Positions 51,818-60,921 of a stretch of DNA of 64,000 bases are shown here, in pieces (position 1 is the first letter of the stretch; each line of letters opens with the position of its first letter). Origin of the DNA: JAYQKL01 sp965243245 (lineage in GTDB: Bacteria; Pseudomonadota; Alphaproteobacteria; RS24); the NCBI GenBank assembly GCA_965243245.1, contig OZ251536.1, positions 1,488,001 through 1,552,000 of the forward strand, read 5' to 3'. The position numbers were made by a program, and so were the translations under genes. A model generated the notes under the pieces. That model was not told where the DNA came from. It was given only the letters and a program-made list of their open reading frames with translations, and searched no databases.

Positions 51818-54800
51818 CGGATTTAATTATTACATCGGCACAATATGGCCAGCAATTTTTAAATTCAGACTGGGGGCGTTTAGCCATTAACCTGGCCGTC
51901 GAGGCAACCCAAAATGTGCCGACGACCCAAGGGCGACGCCTATCGGATATGCCCGTCTTGCGTGGACGCCAAGGTGGCGTGATCCCAAAATTATATGGAC
52001 GTATGCGTCTTGGCGGGCAATTATTATGGGCAAGTGAAGTGCAAGAGCATGTGCATCGCCATGAGACGGGAGGCAAATCATCGGGGCCAGACTCGGTCCA
52101 TAAAGAATATGCCTATAGTTTGAGTTTTGCCATTGCGCTTTGTGAAGGCCCTATCGCCAATATTGGCAGAATATGGATTGATGGGGTGGTGACGGATCTG
52201 TCAAGTTTCACACATAGAATCTATAAGGGGACAAAAGACCAGAATCCAAATCCTAAAATTCAGCAGAAAATGGGAGCTGACCAAACGCCTGCCTATCGTG
52301 GGCTGGCTTATATTGTGTTCGAGGATGTTGATATTGGAGCTTATGGCAATCGCATACCGCAATTTAATTTTGAGGTTTTTACACAAACCGAAGAGGCCGG
52401 TAATCTGGTTAAGGCTGTCAATATTATTCCGGGGTCAACTGAGTTTGGATATGATCCTGCAATTGTCATTCAGACTCTTGGCAAAGGGCGCGCGCAGGTT
52501 GAAAACACACGCCTGAGTGCCACCAAAACAGATTGGGAATTATCGCTTGATGATTTGCAAGAAAATTGTCCGTCATGTGAATGGGTATCGCTTGTTGTGA
52601 CATGGTTTGGAGATGATTTGCGTGCCGACCACCTAACGATGAAACCGCGCGTGGTTTCAAAGATAAAAAAAACCGCACCTTATATCTGGGCGGTGAGCGG
52701 TTTGCACCGACCGGATGCGCAAGAAGTTAGCCAGTATAAAGGGCGTCCTGCGTTTGATGGCACACCGAACGATCTGTCTGTTGTCAAAGCCATTAAGGAT
52801 TTGAAGCAACGCGGATTCAAGGTGATGTTATACCCTTTTTTAATGATGGATATTTCGGGCAGTAATACGCGGCCGGGCGTGGGGGGTCAAAGCCGTCAGC
52901 CGGCCTATCCGTGGCGCGGATATATTCAAAGTTCACAAGTGAGCCCGAATACGGCACAGCTTGATAAAGCTATGAACAGGTTTTTTTATGGGCCTTCTGA
53001 AAACCCTGCGCGCAGCCAATGGGGCCTGGCACATATGGTTGAGCATTATGCGCAATTATGTGCGCAAGCCGGCGGTGTTGATGCGTTTCTGCTTGGCACT
53101 GAATTTAAAAACATGAGCCGTCTGACAGATGGCACGGGTGATTTCCCTTTTGCGCGCCATTTGATAGCTTTGGCTGAACGCGTGCGCCGCCATTTACCCA
53201 TGGCGAAATTATCCTATGCGGCGGATTGGTCTGAATATGGTGCTATTTATGATAATGAGACGGATAATCTTGATTTTCCGTTAGATGCGTTTTGGGCGCA
53301 TGCTGAAACGGATTTCATCGGCATAGATAATTATCTACCCTTATCGGATTGGCGCGAGGGTCATATCCATCTTGATGCCCAAGCAGGTTATACAAGCATA
53401 TATGACCCAGCATATTTGCCCTCGCAAATTGAGGGAGGTCAATATTATGATTGGTATTATGAAGATGAAGTAGCGCGCGAAAAGCAAACACGAACCCCGA
53501 TCACGGATACGCTGGATAAGCCTTTTGTGCATCGCCAAAAAGATCTGCGCGGCTGGTGGCAGAACCAGCATTATCCGCGCTTTGAGGGGCGCGAGCAATC
53601 GCCGACGGCTTGGGTTGCCTCTAGCAAACCTATATGGTTTACCGAGCTGGGATGTCCGGCGGTCGATAAGGGAAGCAATGAACCAAATAAATTCCCCGAT
53701 GCTAAATCCAGTGATGGCGGTTTGCCTTATGCTTCAACGGGTCAGCGCGATGATGAAATTCAGCGCAATCATATAAAGGCGTGGGCAAATTACTGGGCCG
53801 TGCCAGAAAACAATCCAGTGTCGCCAGAATATGGCGGCGCGATGATCGATGTTTCAAAGTTTTTTCTTTGGGCATGGGATGCGCGTCCTTATCCGGTTTT
53901 TCCGCTTGCCACCGATATTTGGGTCGATGGTGTGTCTTGGGCAACGGGGCACTGGCTGAATGGACGCCAATCTTCAATATCTTTAAAAGCACTGGTCTCG
54001 GGGCTTTCCCATCAGCAAATCGATTACTATGGCGGCGTTGGATCAATTGAAGGATATTTGGTTAATGATCTCTTGTCGCCGCGCGAATTACTGGAGCCGC
54101 TTATGCAGGCTTTTTCTCTTGATTTTTGCGTGAATGAACAAGAAGTCGGGTTAAAAGGGCGACAAGATCGTCCAATATTTTCGGTCACTGAAGATGAACA
54201 CGTGGTCACAGATAATCTTCCCGTCTTAAAACAGACTCGGATGGAAAAAGACGCACTTGCACAATTATTACGTCTTTCTTATATGACCGCAGAAGGGGAA
54301 TATGAGGTGGCTATTGTCGAATCTTGGCGTGCGGACCAAGCCAAAAAAACCGACAATATTTTACATCTTCAACTCCCCCTTGTTCTGAGTGAAACGCAGG
54401 CGCAAACGATTGTTGACCGCCTGCTGGCTGAATTATGGATTGCTAGAGAAAAATTACAAATAAACCTGCCGCCTCATTATGCTTTCCTCAAAGCGGGCGA
54501 CTTTTTGCAATATCAGCACAAAACCTATCGGATTACCAAACTGACGGATTTAGGGTATCGTGAAATTGAAGCCGAAGGCGTAGAACCTTCCCTTTATGCG
54601 GGTGTGTCGCCAGCGCAAAAAACAAAAACATTGGCACCGCAATTCAATAATAAGGTTTTTCCAATCCCAGAAGTTAGCCTTATGGAATTGCCTGACTTTT
54701 CGGCTCAAGGGTCATCAGTGCCTTATATTGCGGCATTTTGTGCCCCTTGGCGTGACGGAGTCGATGTTGTGCCGATCAATGGCGGGTGGCAATTGCGGTT

Positions 54801-55578
54801 ATCGCGCGCAGCGACTATGGGCGAAACGCTGACGCCATTGCAAAAATCTTTTACCGGTCGCTGGGATAAAGGACAGCGGCTGGAGGTTGTTCTAAATGGC
54901 GGTAGATTGGTGTCCAGAACACAAGACGAGGTGTTGGCAGGATCTAACAAGCTCGTTATTGAAACGCCATTGGGCTGGGAAATTATCCAATATCAAAAAG
55001 CGACACTGATAGCGCCTTTGACCTATCGGCTAAGTGGGCTATTGCGCGGTCAATTTGGAACAGATGCCGTTATGGCTGGCGCATTGTCTCAAGGGGCAAA
55101 AATTGTGGCTTTGGATGAAACAGTTCAAATGCTCCCTGTGAACGCCAATACTCTTGGTGATCAAGTGTCGGTGCATGTTGGTCCTGTTGGACAGCCACGC
55201 ACTCAATATGGCTGGCAGACGATAGAGCTGCCTTTACGCCGGATTGGCGATAAGCCTTATGCGCCTGTTCATGTGACGGTCTCAAAACAAGATGGCTTCA
55301 TGCGCGTTAATTGGATTAGGCGAAGCCGAATAGGCGGCGATGATTGGTTTGCGCCTGAGATTCCGCTCGGTGAAACGACAGAAAAATATCGTTTATCTTT
55401 TTTCAAAACCGCCACCGCCACCACCCCTTTCAAACAGGTGGAGGTGGGTCAAACATTTTATGATTATCCGTTAAATGAAGATACTCAGTCTCGCGCTACG
55501 GGCAGTATATATGGACATATTGTTCAAATTGGTTCGCAAGGCATAGCTGGGTTTCGCGCACGATTTCAACTTTTATAA
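51814..55578 (+). CDS. GTA gp15, host-contact baseplate protein (megatron)
   Basis: The largest protein of the operon, 1254 residues. The N-terminal third is the hub/host specificity region (DMPVLRGRQGGVIPKLYGRMRLGG near residue 45, in outline), followed by the GTA TIM-barrel domain (about 430-740; ADWSEYGAIYDNETDNLDFPLDAFW region) and a fibronectin-like and tail-domain C-terminus. It has a length close to that of the Rhodobacter homologue. It is expected to bind the recipient envelope and to form the channel for DNA. Confidence 0.93.
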   Translation: MTDLIITSAQYGQQFLNSDWGRLAINLAVEATQNVPTTQGRRLSDMPVLRGRQGGVIPKLYGRMRLGGQLLWASEVQEHVHRHETGGKSSGPDSVHKEYAYSLSFAIALCEGPIANIGRIWIDGVVTDLSSFTHRIYKGTKDQNPNPKIQQKMGADQTPAYRGLAYIVFEDVDIGAYGNRIPQFNFEVFTQTEEAGNLVKAVNIIPGSTEFGYDPAIVIQTLGKGRAQVENTRLSATKTDWELSLDDLQENCPSCEWVSLVVTWFGDDLRADHLTMKPRVVSKIKKTAPYIWAVSGLHRPDAQEVSQYKGRPAFDGTPNDLSVVKAIKDLKQRGFKVMLYPFLMMDISGSNTRPGVGGQSRQPAYPWRGYIQSSQVSPNTAQLDKAMNRFFYGPSENPARSQWGLAHMVEHYAQLCAQAGGVDAFLLGTEFKNMSRLTDGTGDFPFARHLIALAERVRRHLPMAKLSYAADWSEYGAIYDNETDNLDFPLDAFWAHAETDFIGIDNYLPLSDWREGHIHLDAQAGYTSIYDPAYLPSQIEGGQYYDWYYEDEVAREKQTRTPITDTLDKPFVHRQKDLRGWWQNQHYPRFEGREQSPTAWVASSKPIWFTELGCPAVDKGSNEPNKFPDAKSSDGGLPYASTGQRDDEIQRNHIKAWANYWAVPENNPVSPEYGGAMIDVSKFFLWAWDARPYPVFPLATDIWVDGVSWATGHWLNGRQSSISLKALVSGLSHQQIDYYGGVGSIEGYLVNDLLSPRELLEPLMQAFSLDFCVNEQEVGLKGRQDRPIFSVTEDEHVVTDNLPVLKQTRMEKDALAQLLRLSYMTAEGEYEVAIVESWRADQAKKTDNILHLQLPLVLSETQAQTIVDRLLAELWIAREKLQINLPPHYAFLKAGDFLQYQHKTYRITKLTDLGYREIEAEGVEPSLYAGVSPAQKTKTLAPQFNNKVFPIPEVSLMELPDFSAQGSSVPYIAAFCAPWRDGVDVVPINGGWQLRLSRAATMGETLTPLQKSFTGRWDKGQRLEVVLNGGRLVSRTQDEVLAGSNKLVIETPLGWEIIQYQKATLIAPLTYRLSGLLRGQFGTDAVMAGALSQGAKIVALDETVQMLPVNANTLGDQVSVHVGPVGQPRTQYGWQTIELPLRRIGDKPYAPVHVTVSKQDGFMRVNWIRRSRIGGDDWFAPEIPLGETTEKYRLSFFKTATATTPFKQVEVGQTFYDYPLNEDTQSRATGSIYGHIVQIGSQGIAGFRARFQLL

Positions 55579-55610
55579 TAAATTACTAACTCAAAACGAA
55601 TGAGGTTCCG

Positions 55611-56303
55611 ATGAAAACGCCCCGACTTAATCTGCCCTATTTAAAGCCCGACCAAGCGCAAAAACATGTGACTGTGAACGAGGCATTGCGCCAACTTGAT
55701 ATGCTGGTACAAGCCCGCATTTTGGAAATGGATGTTGCAACGCCGCCGCAAAACCCGGCCTCTGGTGATAGCTATATTTTAGCCAAAACACCACTGGGAG
55801 ATTGGATAGGGCAGGGTTCAAATATGGCTGTTTATGTTGATGGTGCTTGGACTTTTTTGGTGCCGCAAGCGGGGTGGCGTGTTTGGGACCAAAATTCTGC
55901 CCAGCTTAAAATATTCACCGGCTCTATTTGGATGGTCGTGGGCGGTGCTGAACACGGTCTCGAGTTTGTCACGGTAAAGGCAGACCATCAAATTGTGAGC
56001 GGAGACTTCAATGACACAAGCTTAGTGATTAAAGACAGAGACCTTGTATTTGGGATAACAGCACGGGTGTTGATGCCATTGCCATCGGGTCAAAAATGGC
56101 GGTGCGGGGTTGGCGCTGATGCGGGACGTTATGGCTCTTATATTGGCGGCGATAAAGAGTCCACAAATATCGGGGTCACGGGCGCACCGCAGGCTTATTA
56201 TGCAAATACGCCTGTGCGCATAACGGCACAATCGGGCAGTCTTTCTGAAGGGATCATTAGGATGCACTTACATGTTCTGCGTCTTGGGCTACCGCCTGCA
56301 TAA
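55611..56303 (+). CDS. DUF2793 tail-fibre-type protein
   Basis: A 230-residue protein with the DUF2793 domain in the first 125 residues: LNLPYLKPDQAQKHVTVNEA, then PASGDSYILAKTPLGDWIGQ and GWRVWDQNSAQLKIFTGS. The remaining 100 residues are beta-rich and end in LHVLRLGLPPA, which may form a receptor-binding tip. In Rhodobacter the fibre-type protein with DUF2793 is encoded away from the main cluster, while here it closes the operon. Confidence 0.85.
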   Translation: MKTPRLNLPYLKPDQAQKHVTVNEALRQLDMLVQARILEMDVATPPQNPASGDSYILAKTPLGDWIGQGSNMAVYVDGAWTFLVPQAGWRVWDQNSAQLKIFTGSIWMVVGGAEHGLEFVTVKADHQIVSGDFNDTSLVIKDRDLVFGITARVLMPLPSGQKWRCGVGADAGRYGSYIGGDKESTNIGVTGAPQAYYANTPVRITAQSGSLSEGIIRMHLHVLRLGLPPA

Positions 56304-56425
56304 TATTCTAAATAGTGTTTTTTGTCCTACTTGCCTTTTCTTTGTTGTTAAGCCTGATATGTTCTTGCAAAATGGTTAGAAAAACAGCTTGGTAAGGCTC
56401 GATAAGGAGTAAGGTAAGCCAAAAT

Positions 56426-57109
56426 ATGACATGGACAACACTCGCAACACTTATATTTTTATCCCTTTTAGGAAGCGTGCCTCTGGCGTACCCCTTATGG
56501 AAGCTCAAGCTTAGAGCCTGCGCCGAGAAGCTTGCTTTAGTGCTGGCTATTTTTGGCGTTCCCATTTCCGCTTTACTGCTTTATCTTTTTCTTGGCAATC
56601 CGAGCATGCCAGATTTCCCCCTCAATTTGCGTCTTGACGGACCGCTAGAAAAATTACCGTCTCCCGCCATTATTGCCAAACTTGAACAAAACCTCATGCG
56701 TAAGCCAAATGATCTTGAAGGTTGGCGGTTGTTAGCGCGTATCCGCGCACGCCAAAACGCCCCGGCTTTTGCATTGGAAGCTTGGCAAAATATTCTTTAT
56801 TTTGAACCTGATGACCAAGAGGCAATTTTGGGACAGCTCACCGCACAAATTAATTTGGATAATGGTGTGGTGAGTGCCAAGGCGCAGCAATTGATTAGCA
56901 ACGCGGCGCAGCTTGCACCCAATAATCATCTTGTTCTTTATTATCAGGGGCTTTTAGCCGCGCAAGAAAACAATATAAAAGCGGCGCGCACCTATTGGTT
57001 TAAAAGTCGTTCAAAGGCGCAAGGTAATTCATCTTGGCAGTCTTTTATCGAGCAGCAAATTAGAGCGTTTGAAACTGGGTCAAAATTAATTAATCCTGCG
57101 GCAAGATGA
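56426..57109 (+). CDS. ccmI: cytochrome c biogenesis protein CcmI
   Basis: A 227-residue protein with two membrane helices (about residues 5-22 and 35-56) and a periplasmic TPR region from about 80 on (GWRLLARIRARQNAPAFALEAW). CcmI holds apocytochrome c for the haem ligation module. The first step of the ccmI-E-F-H cluster (cycHJKL in rhizobia). The periplasmic part is shorter than in many homologues. It starts 122 bases after the GTA operon end. Confidence 0.85.
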   Translation: MTWTTLATLIFLSLLGSVPLAYPLWKLKLRACAEKLALVLAIFGVPISALLLYLFLGNPSMPDFPLNLRLDGPLEKLPSPAIIAKLEQNLMRKPNDLEGWRLLARIRARQNAPAFALEAWQNILYFEPDDQEAILGQLTAQINLDNGVVSAKAQQLISNAAQLAPNNHLVLYYQGLLAAQENNIKAARTYWFKSRSKAQGNSSWQSFIEQQIRAFETGSKLINPAAR

Positions 57110-57157
57110 AGCTTTTTCTTTGGTGATTTAAAGAGCTATAAAAGCGCAGGAGAAAAT

Positions 57158-57631
57158 ATGACACCAAAACAAACCCGCTTGACGCTTTTACTTGTAGGAT
57201 TAGCCATGCTGACGGGTGTGATTGCACTCGCTTTGACGGCACTGGAAGATAATCTTGTTTATTTTCGCGCCCCCGGTGATATTGCCAACCAGCGCGTTGA
57301 GATCGGCACAGTGATGAGGCTTGGCGGACTTGTCAAACAAGATAGCCTGATGAGAACTGGTCATGAAAATCGTTTTATTGTGACGGATGGCAGGGCGGAT
57401 ATAAGGGTTCGCTATGTGGGTCTGTTGCCCGACTTATTCAGAGAAGGTCAAGGGGTGGTGGTGGAAGGGGCTTTTGCAACTATTGACTTATTTGAGGCGC
57501 GTACGGTTTTAGCTAAACATGACGAAAACTATATGCCGCCTGAAGTGGCACAGGCGTTGAAAAAATCCAACCTCTGGAAAGGCGAGGAAGGCCAGAAAGG
57601 CGGGAAAGGGGAAAAACTTAATGATTATTGA
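57158..57631 (+). CDS. ccmE: cytochrome c maturation haem chaperone CcmE
   Basis: A 157-residue membrane-anchored OB-fold protein. One helix spans residues 8-28. The haem-binding histidine is His121 in TVLAKHDENYMPPEV, the usual motif with the Tyr four residues on. It carries haem from CcmABCD to CcmF. Its end overlaps ccmF by 11 bases; the overlap lies in a 15-bp tandem duplication. Confidence 0.95.
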   Translation: MTPKQTRLTLLLVGLAMLTGVIALALTALEDNLVYFRAPGDIANQRVEIGTVMRLGGLVKQDSLMRTGHENRFIVTDGRADIRVRYVGLLPDLFREGQGVVVEGAFATIDLFEARTVLAKHDENYMPPEVAQALKKSNLWKGEEGQKGGKGEKLNDY

Positions 57632-59615
57632 GTCTGGGATTATTGAGTCTGGTCATTTTGCCCTTATTCTAGCGTTTGTGATTTCTCTTTTTCAATCATG
57701 CATCCCCCTTTATGGAGCTTATACAAACCAGCCGCGCTTGATGGCGTTGGCAAAACCAGCCGCCTTATTGCAATTTGGTTTTGTTTTATGGTCTTTTTTG
57801 GCTTTAACATTCTCTTTCATCAGCTCTGATTTCTCGGTTTATCTGGTGGCTGAAAATAGTCATGCGGCAAAGCCCTTGATTTATAAAATTGCGGGTGTTT
57901 GGGGCAATCATGAGGGCTCGATGTTATTATGGATTCTCATCCTTGCGGCTTATGGCGCGATTTTGGCTTGGAGGTCTTATGGGCTACCCCTTTGTTTAAA
58001 AGCGCGTGCGCTTTCTATTCAAGCCATGCTTGGAGTTTTGTTTATTAGCTTTTCGCTTTTTACCTCTAATCCATTTGCGCGGATTTGGCCGGCGCCCTAT
58101 GCGGGGGGCGGCTTGAATCCGATTTTACAAGACCCTGCCTTGGCACTCCATCCACCGCTTCTTTATTTGGGCTATGTTGGTTACTCGATTGCCTTTTCTT
58201 TTTCTGTGGCGGCGTTATGTGAGAAAAATTTTCACCGCGATTGGGCAAAATGGGTGCGCCCCTATGCTCTGATGGCGTGGGTGTTTTTGACACTTGGTAT
58301 CGCTCTTGGATCCTTTTGGGCTTATTATGAATTAGGCTGGGGGGGATTTTGGTTCTGGGATCCGGTGGAAAATGCATCGCTTTTGCCGTGGCTGGCGGGT
58401 ACGGCTTTTTTACATTCTGCGCTTGTTGCGCAGCACCGCAATAATCTGCGCAAATGGACGTTATTACTGGCTATTTTAACTTTCGGATTGAGTGTTGCGG
58501 GAACATTTCTTGTCCGTTCAGGCGTTTTGACCTCGGTTCATGCTTTTGCCAATGATCCGGCACGGGGTGTTTTTATTCTTGGTATTCTTGCCTTTACGGT
58601 CGGGGGGGCTTTGTGGCTTTATACGTTTCGGGCTGATAGGCTTTTTCCTAATCGGCCACTTGCCTCGCCTGACTTGCAGGGTTTTGAGTTGACGAGCCGC
58701 GAGACAGCTTTATTGGTTAATAATATTTTTCTTGCGAGTGCAACGGCGACTATTTTCATTGGCACGATTTATCCGCTCATCATTGACGGCTTGGGTCTTG
58801 GAAAAATTTCGGTTGGCGCGCCTTATTTCAATATGGTGTTTACGCCGCTTATGGCGCCGCTTATTTTTCTTATTCCCTTTGGGCCTTTGCTAGCGTGGCG
58901 GCGCAATTCAGCGACAAAAGCGTTTAAGGCTCTCAGGTTTGGCGCAGGGCTTACGCTTTTATTGTCAGGGGTGATTTTTTTCACGCAAGCCGAAACAGGT
59001 TGGATGCTATTGGGACTTGCAGGTTCTATCTGGCTGGTGTGCGGTGCTTTAACGGATTTGAAACTCAAAGCGCGACTTGGGCGCGGGGGATTACAAAAAA
59101 ACATTTTGCGGTTGGCGCGCTTATCGGGTCAGCTTTGGGGCGCGGTGCTGGCCCATGCAGGCGTTGGGGTTTTGTTATTTGGTATTGTTGCCACAACGGC
59201 TTGGCAAAAAGAGACCATAACGCTTCTCAAAGAGGGACAAAGTATTTTTTTAGGTTCTTATGAACTTACTCTTAGCGCAGTTAAACATGTGCAGGGTGCT
59301 AATTATAATGCTGAGCGAGGGGTTTTTGTTATCTTGCGTGAAGGGCAAGCGGATATGATGTTATATCCAGAGCGCAGATATTATCCGGTTGAGCGTTCTC
59401 AAACCACGGAAGCGGCGATTTTGAAAAAAATTGATGGCAATCTTTACCTTGCCCTTGGTGATAGGCAGGTCAATGATGGCGCGGTAGAATATGTGGTTCG
59501 TGCTTGGTTACATCCTTATGTGAATTTCATTTGGCTTGGCGGTGTGTTGATGGCTTTTGGGGGGAGTGTTTCTTTTGTTTCTCGTGTGCGGCGGCGCAAT
59601 GTTTTGGCAAGGTAA
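57621..59615 (+). CDS. ccmF: cytochrome c haem lyase subunit CcmF
   Basis: A 664-residue inner-membrane protein with about 14-15 helices and the tryptophan-rich haem-handling motif WGGFWFWDPVENASLLPW near residue 235. It works with CcmH and CcmI to attach haem to CxxCH motifs. The N-terminus contains a duplicate pentapeptide (IIESG twice) because of a 15-bp direct repeat at 57624-57653. The upstream ribosome binding site is GGGGAAAAA-like and weak. Confidence 0.95.
   Translation: MIIESGIIESGHFALILAFVISLFQSCIPLYGAYTNQPRLMALAKPAALLQFGFVLWSFLALTFSFISSDFSVYLVAENSHAAKPLIYKIAGVWGNHEGSMLLWILILAAYGAILAWRSYGLPLCLKARALSIQAMLGVLFISFSLFTSNPFARIWPAPYAGGGLNPILQDPALALHPPLLYLGYVGYSIAFSFSVAALCEKNFHRDWAKWVRPYALMAWVFLTLGIALGSFWAYYELGWGGFWFWDPVENASLLPWLAGTAFLHSALVAQHRNNLRKWTLLLAILTFGLSVAGTFLVRSGVLTSVHAFANDPARGVFILGILAFTVGGALWLYTFRADRLFPNRPLASPDLQGFELTSRETALLVNNIFLASATATIFIGTIYPLIIDGLGLGKISVGAPYFNMVFTPLMAPLIFLIPFGPLLAWRRNSATKAFKALRFGAGLTLLLSGVIFFTQAETGWMLLGLAGSIWLVCGALTDLKLKARLGRGGLQKNILRLARLSGQLWGAVLAHAGVGVLLFGIVATTAWQKETITLLKEGQSIFLGSYELTLSAVKHVQGANYNAERGVFVILREGQADMMLYPERRYYPVERSQTTEAAILKKIDGNLYLALGDRQVNDGAVEYVVRAWLHPYVNFIWLGGVLMAFGGSVSFVSRVRRRNVLAR
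57624..57653. repeat. 15-bp tandem duplication in the ccmE/ccmF overlap
   Basis: Two copies of ATTATTGAGTCTGG plus one base (57624-57638 and 57639-57653, differing at the last base). The first copy contains the ccmE stop codon. The repeat keeps the ccmF frame and adds five residues after its start. Confidence 0.92.
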
Positions 59616-59644
59616 TATTTTAGTGCCGCAAAATGGAGGCGTTA

Positions 59645-60052
59645 ATGGTTAGAGTTTTTACCCTCATCATGGTTTTTATGGCGCTTGTTTTTGCGCCTGT
59701 TTTTGCTTTGGAGCCGAATGAGGCTCTGTTTGATTCTGTGCTTGAAAAACGCGCCCGAAGTCTATCGTCTGATTTACGGTGCCCTGTTTGTCAAAATCAA
59801 TCAATTGACGATAGTGATGCGCCATTGGCACGCGATTTACGCTTATTGCTTCGTGAACGGCTAGTTGCTGGCGACACGGATGAAGAGGTATTGGCTTATG
59901 TGTCGGTGCGTTATGGCGAATTTATTTTACTGAAACCGACACGCTCGCCAAAAAATAGTTTTTTGTGGGGTGCGCCGATTATTTTCCTTTTATTTGGTGG
60001 GGTGATACTTTGGCGACGTTTGCAAAAAGGGCAGAACATTAAGAATAATTAA
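59645..60052 (+). CDS. ccmH: cytochrome c maturation protein CcmH
   Basis: A 135-residue periplasmic thioredoxin-like reductant of apocytochrome c. A signal/anchor segment covers residues 1-20, the redox motif is LRCPVCQNQSI near 47-57, and a C-terminal helix at about 104-122 anchors it in the membrane. GGAGG lies 6 bases before the ATG at 59645. No ccmG follows. Confidence 0.94.
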   Translation: MVRVFTLIMVFMALVFAPVFALEPNEALFDSVLEKRARSLSSDLRCPVCQNQSIDDSDAPLARDLRLLLRERLVAGDTDEEVLAYVSVRYGEFILLKPTRSPKNSFLWGAPIIFLLFGGVILWRRLQKGQNIKNN

Positions 60053-60100
60053 TCAGCATGTAAGGCTCATGTAAGGCGCGGGGGTTTATTTTCTATATAA

Positions 60101-60136
60101 GCATTGGTAAGCATTGGTAAGCATTGGTAAGCATTG
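60101..60136. repeat. 10-bp tandem repeat upstream of the response regulator
   Basis: GCATTGGTAA occurs three times in direct succession, with a partial fourth copy (GCATTG). It lies 108 bases before the response regulator start and could alter promoter spacing or form regulator sites. There are no spacers, so not CRISPR. Confidence 0.9.
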
Positions 60137-60243
60137 AGTGTTCCTCCCGCTTTAATGTTTACCTTCCGGGGGAGCCTGTATTTGAATATCCCGTGTTTAA
60201 ATAGAAGGCTTCCCCATTTTTTTATTTCAGTTAGAGTACATTC

Positions 60244-60921
60244 ATGCATGTTTTATTAATTGAAGACGACAAAGAAGCCGCCGGATATGTTCGCAAAGGT
60301 TTGCGCGAAAGTGGACATGTCGTAGATTTAGCAACGCATGGTGAGCAAGGTCTGGAAATGGCATTGTCAGGTCAGTTTGATGTTCTGGTGGTTGACCGCA
60401 TGCTCCCATATAGAGACGGTCTTTCTATTGTTTCTCAGCTCAGGGAGGCGCAAATTAACACGCCGGTTTTGTTTTTATCTGCCTTGGGTGAGGTTGAGGA
60501 TCGCGTTGATGGCTTACGCGCTGGCGGCGATGATTATTTAACGAAACCATTTGCTTTTTCTGAGCTTTTGGCGCGCATTGAAGCCCTCACAAGACGCGGG
60601 CAAAGCGATAGTGTTTCGACCAAGCTGTCGCTTGCGGATTTGCAGGTTGATTTGCTCACGCGGCGTGTATCTCGCCATGGGCAGGTGATTAATCTGCAAC
60701 CGCGTGAGTTCAAATTGCTTGAATATATGCTCCGCCATGCCGAACAAGTGGTGACGCGCACCATGCTTTTAGAAAATGTATGGGAATATCATTTTGACCC
60801 CCAAACGAATGTGATCGACGTACATATTTCAAGACTGCGTACCAAATTGGATAAAGATTTCTCCCCCCCTTTGCTACAAACAGTTCGGGGTGCAGGATAT
60901 TCGCTTCGTGTTCCAGATTAA
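60244..60921 (+). CDS. OmpR-family response regulator
   Basis: A 225-residue two-domain regulator. The receiver domain has the acidic pocket (IEDDKEAA near residue 6), phosphorylation site Asp51 in VVDRMLPYRDG and Lys101 in YLTKPF. The C-terminal winged helix contains LQPREFKLLEYML and the recognition segment VIDVHISRLRTKLD. It resembles QseB/CopR-like regulators, but the signal is unknown. Its 3' end overlaps the kinase gene by about 32 bases. Confidence 0.93.
   Translation: MHVLLIEDDKEAAGYVRKGLRESGHVVDLATHGEQGLEMALSGQFDVLVVDRMLPYRDGLSIVSQLREAQINTPVLFLSALGEVEDRVDGLRAGGDDYLTKPFAFSELLARIEALTRRGQSDSVSTKLSLADLQVDLLTRRVSRHGQVINLQPREFKLLEYMLRHAEQVVTRTMLLENVWEYHFDPQTNVIDVHISRLRTKLDKDFSPPLLQTVRGAGYSLRVPD

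Noticed and set aside
42604..56303. An inducible prophage
   Set aside because: There is no integrase, repressor, replication or lysis module and no att repeats, and the gene order matches RcGTA throughout.
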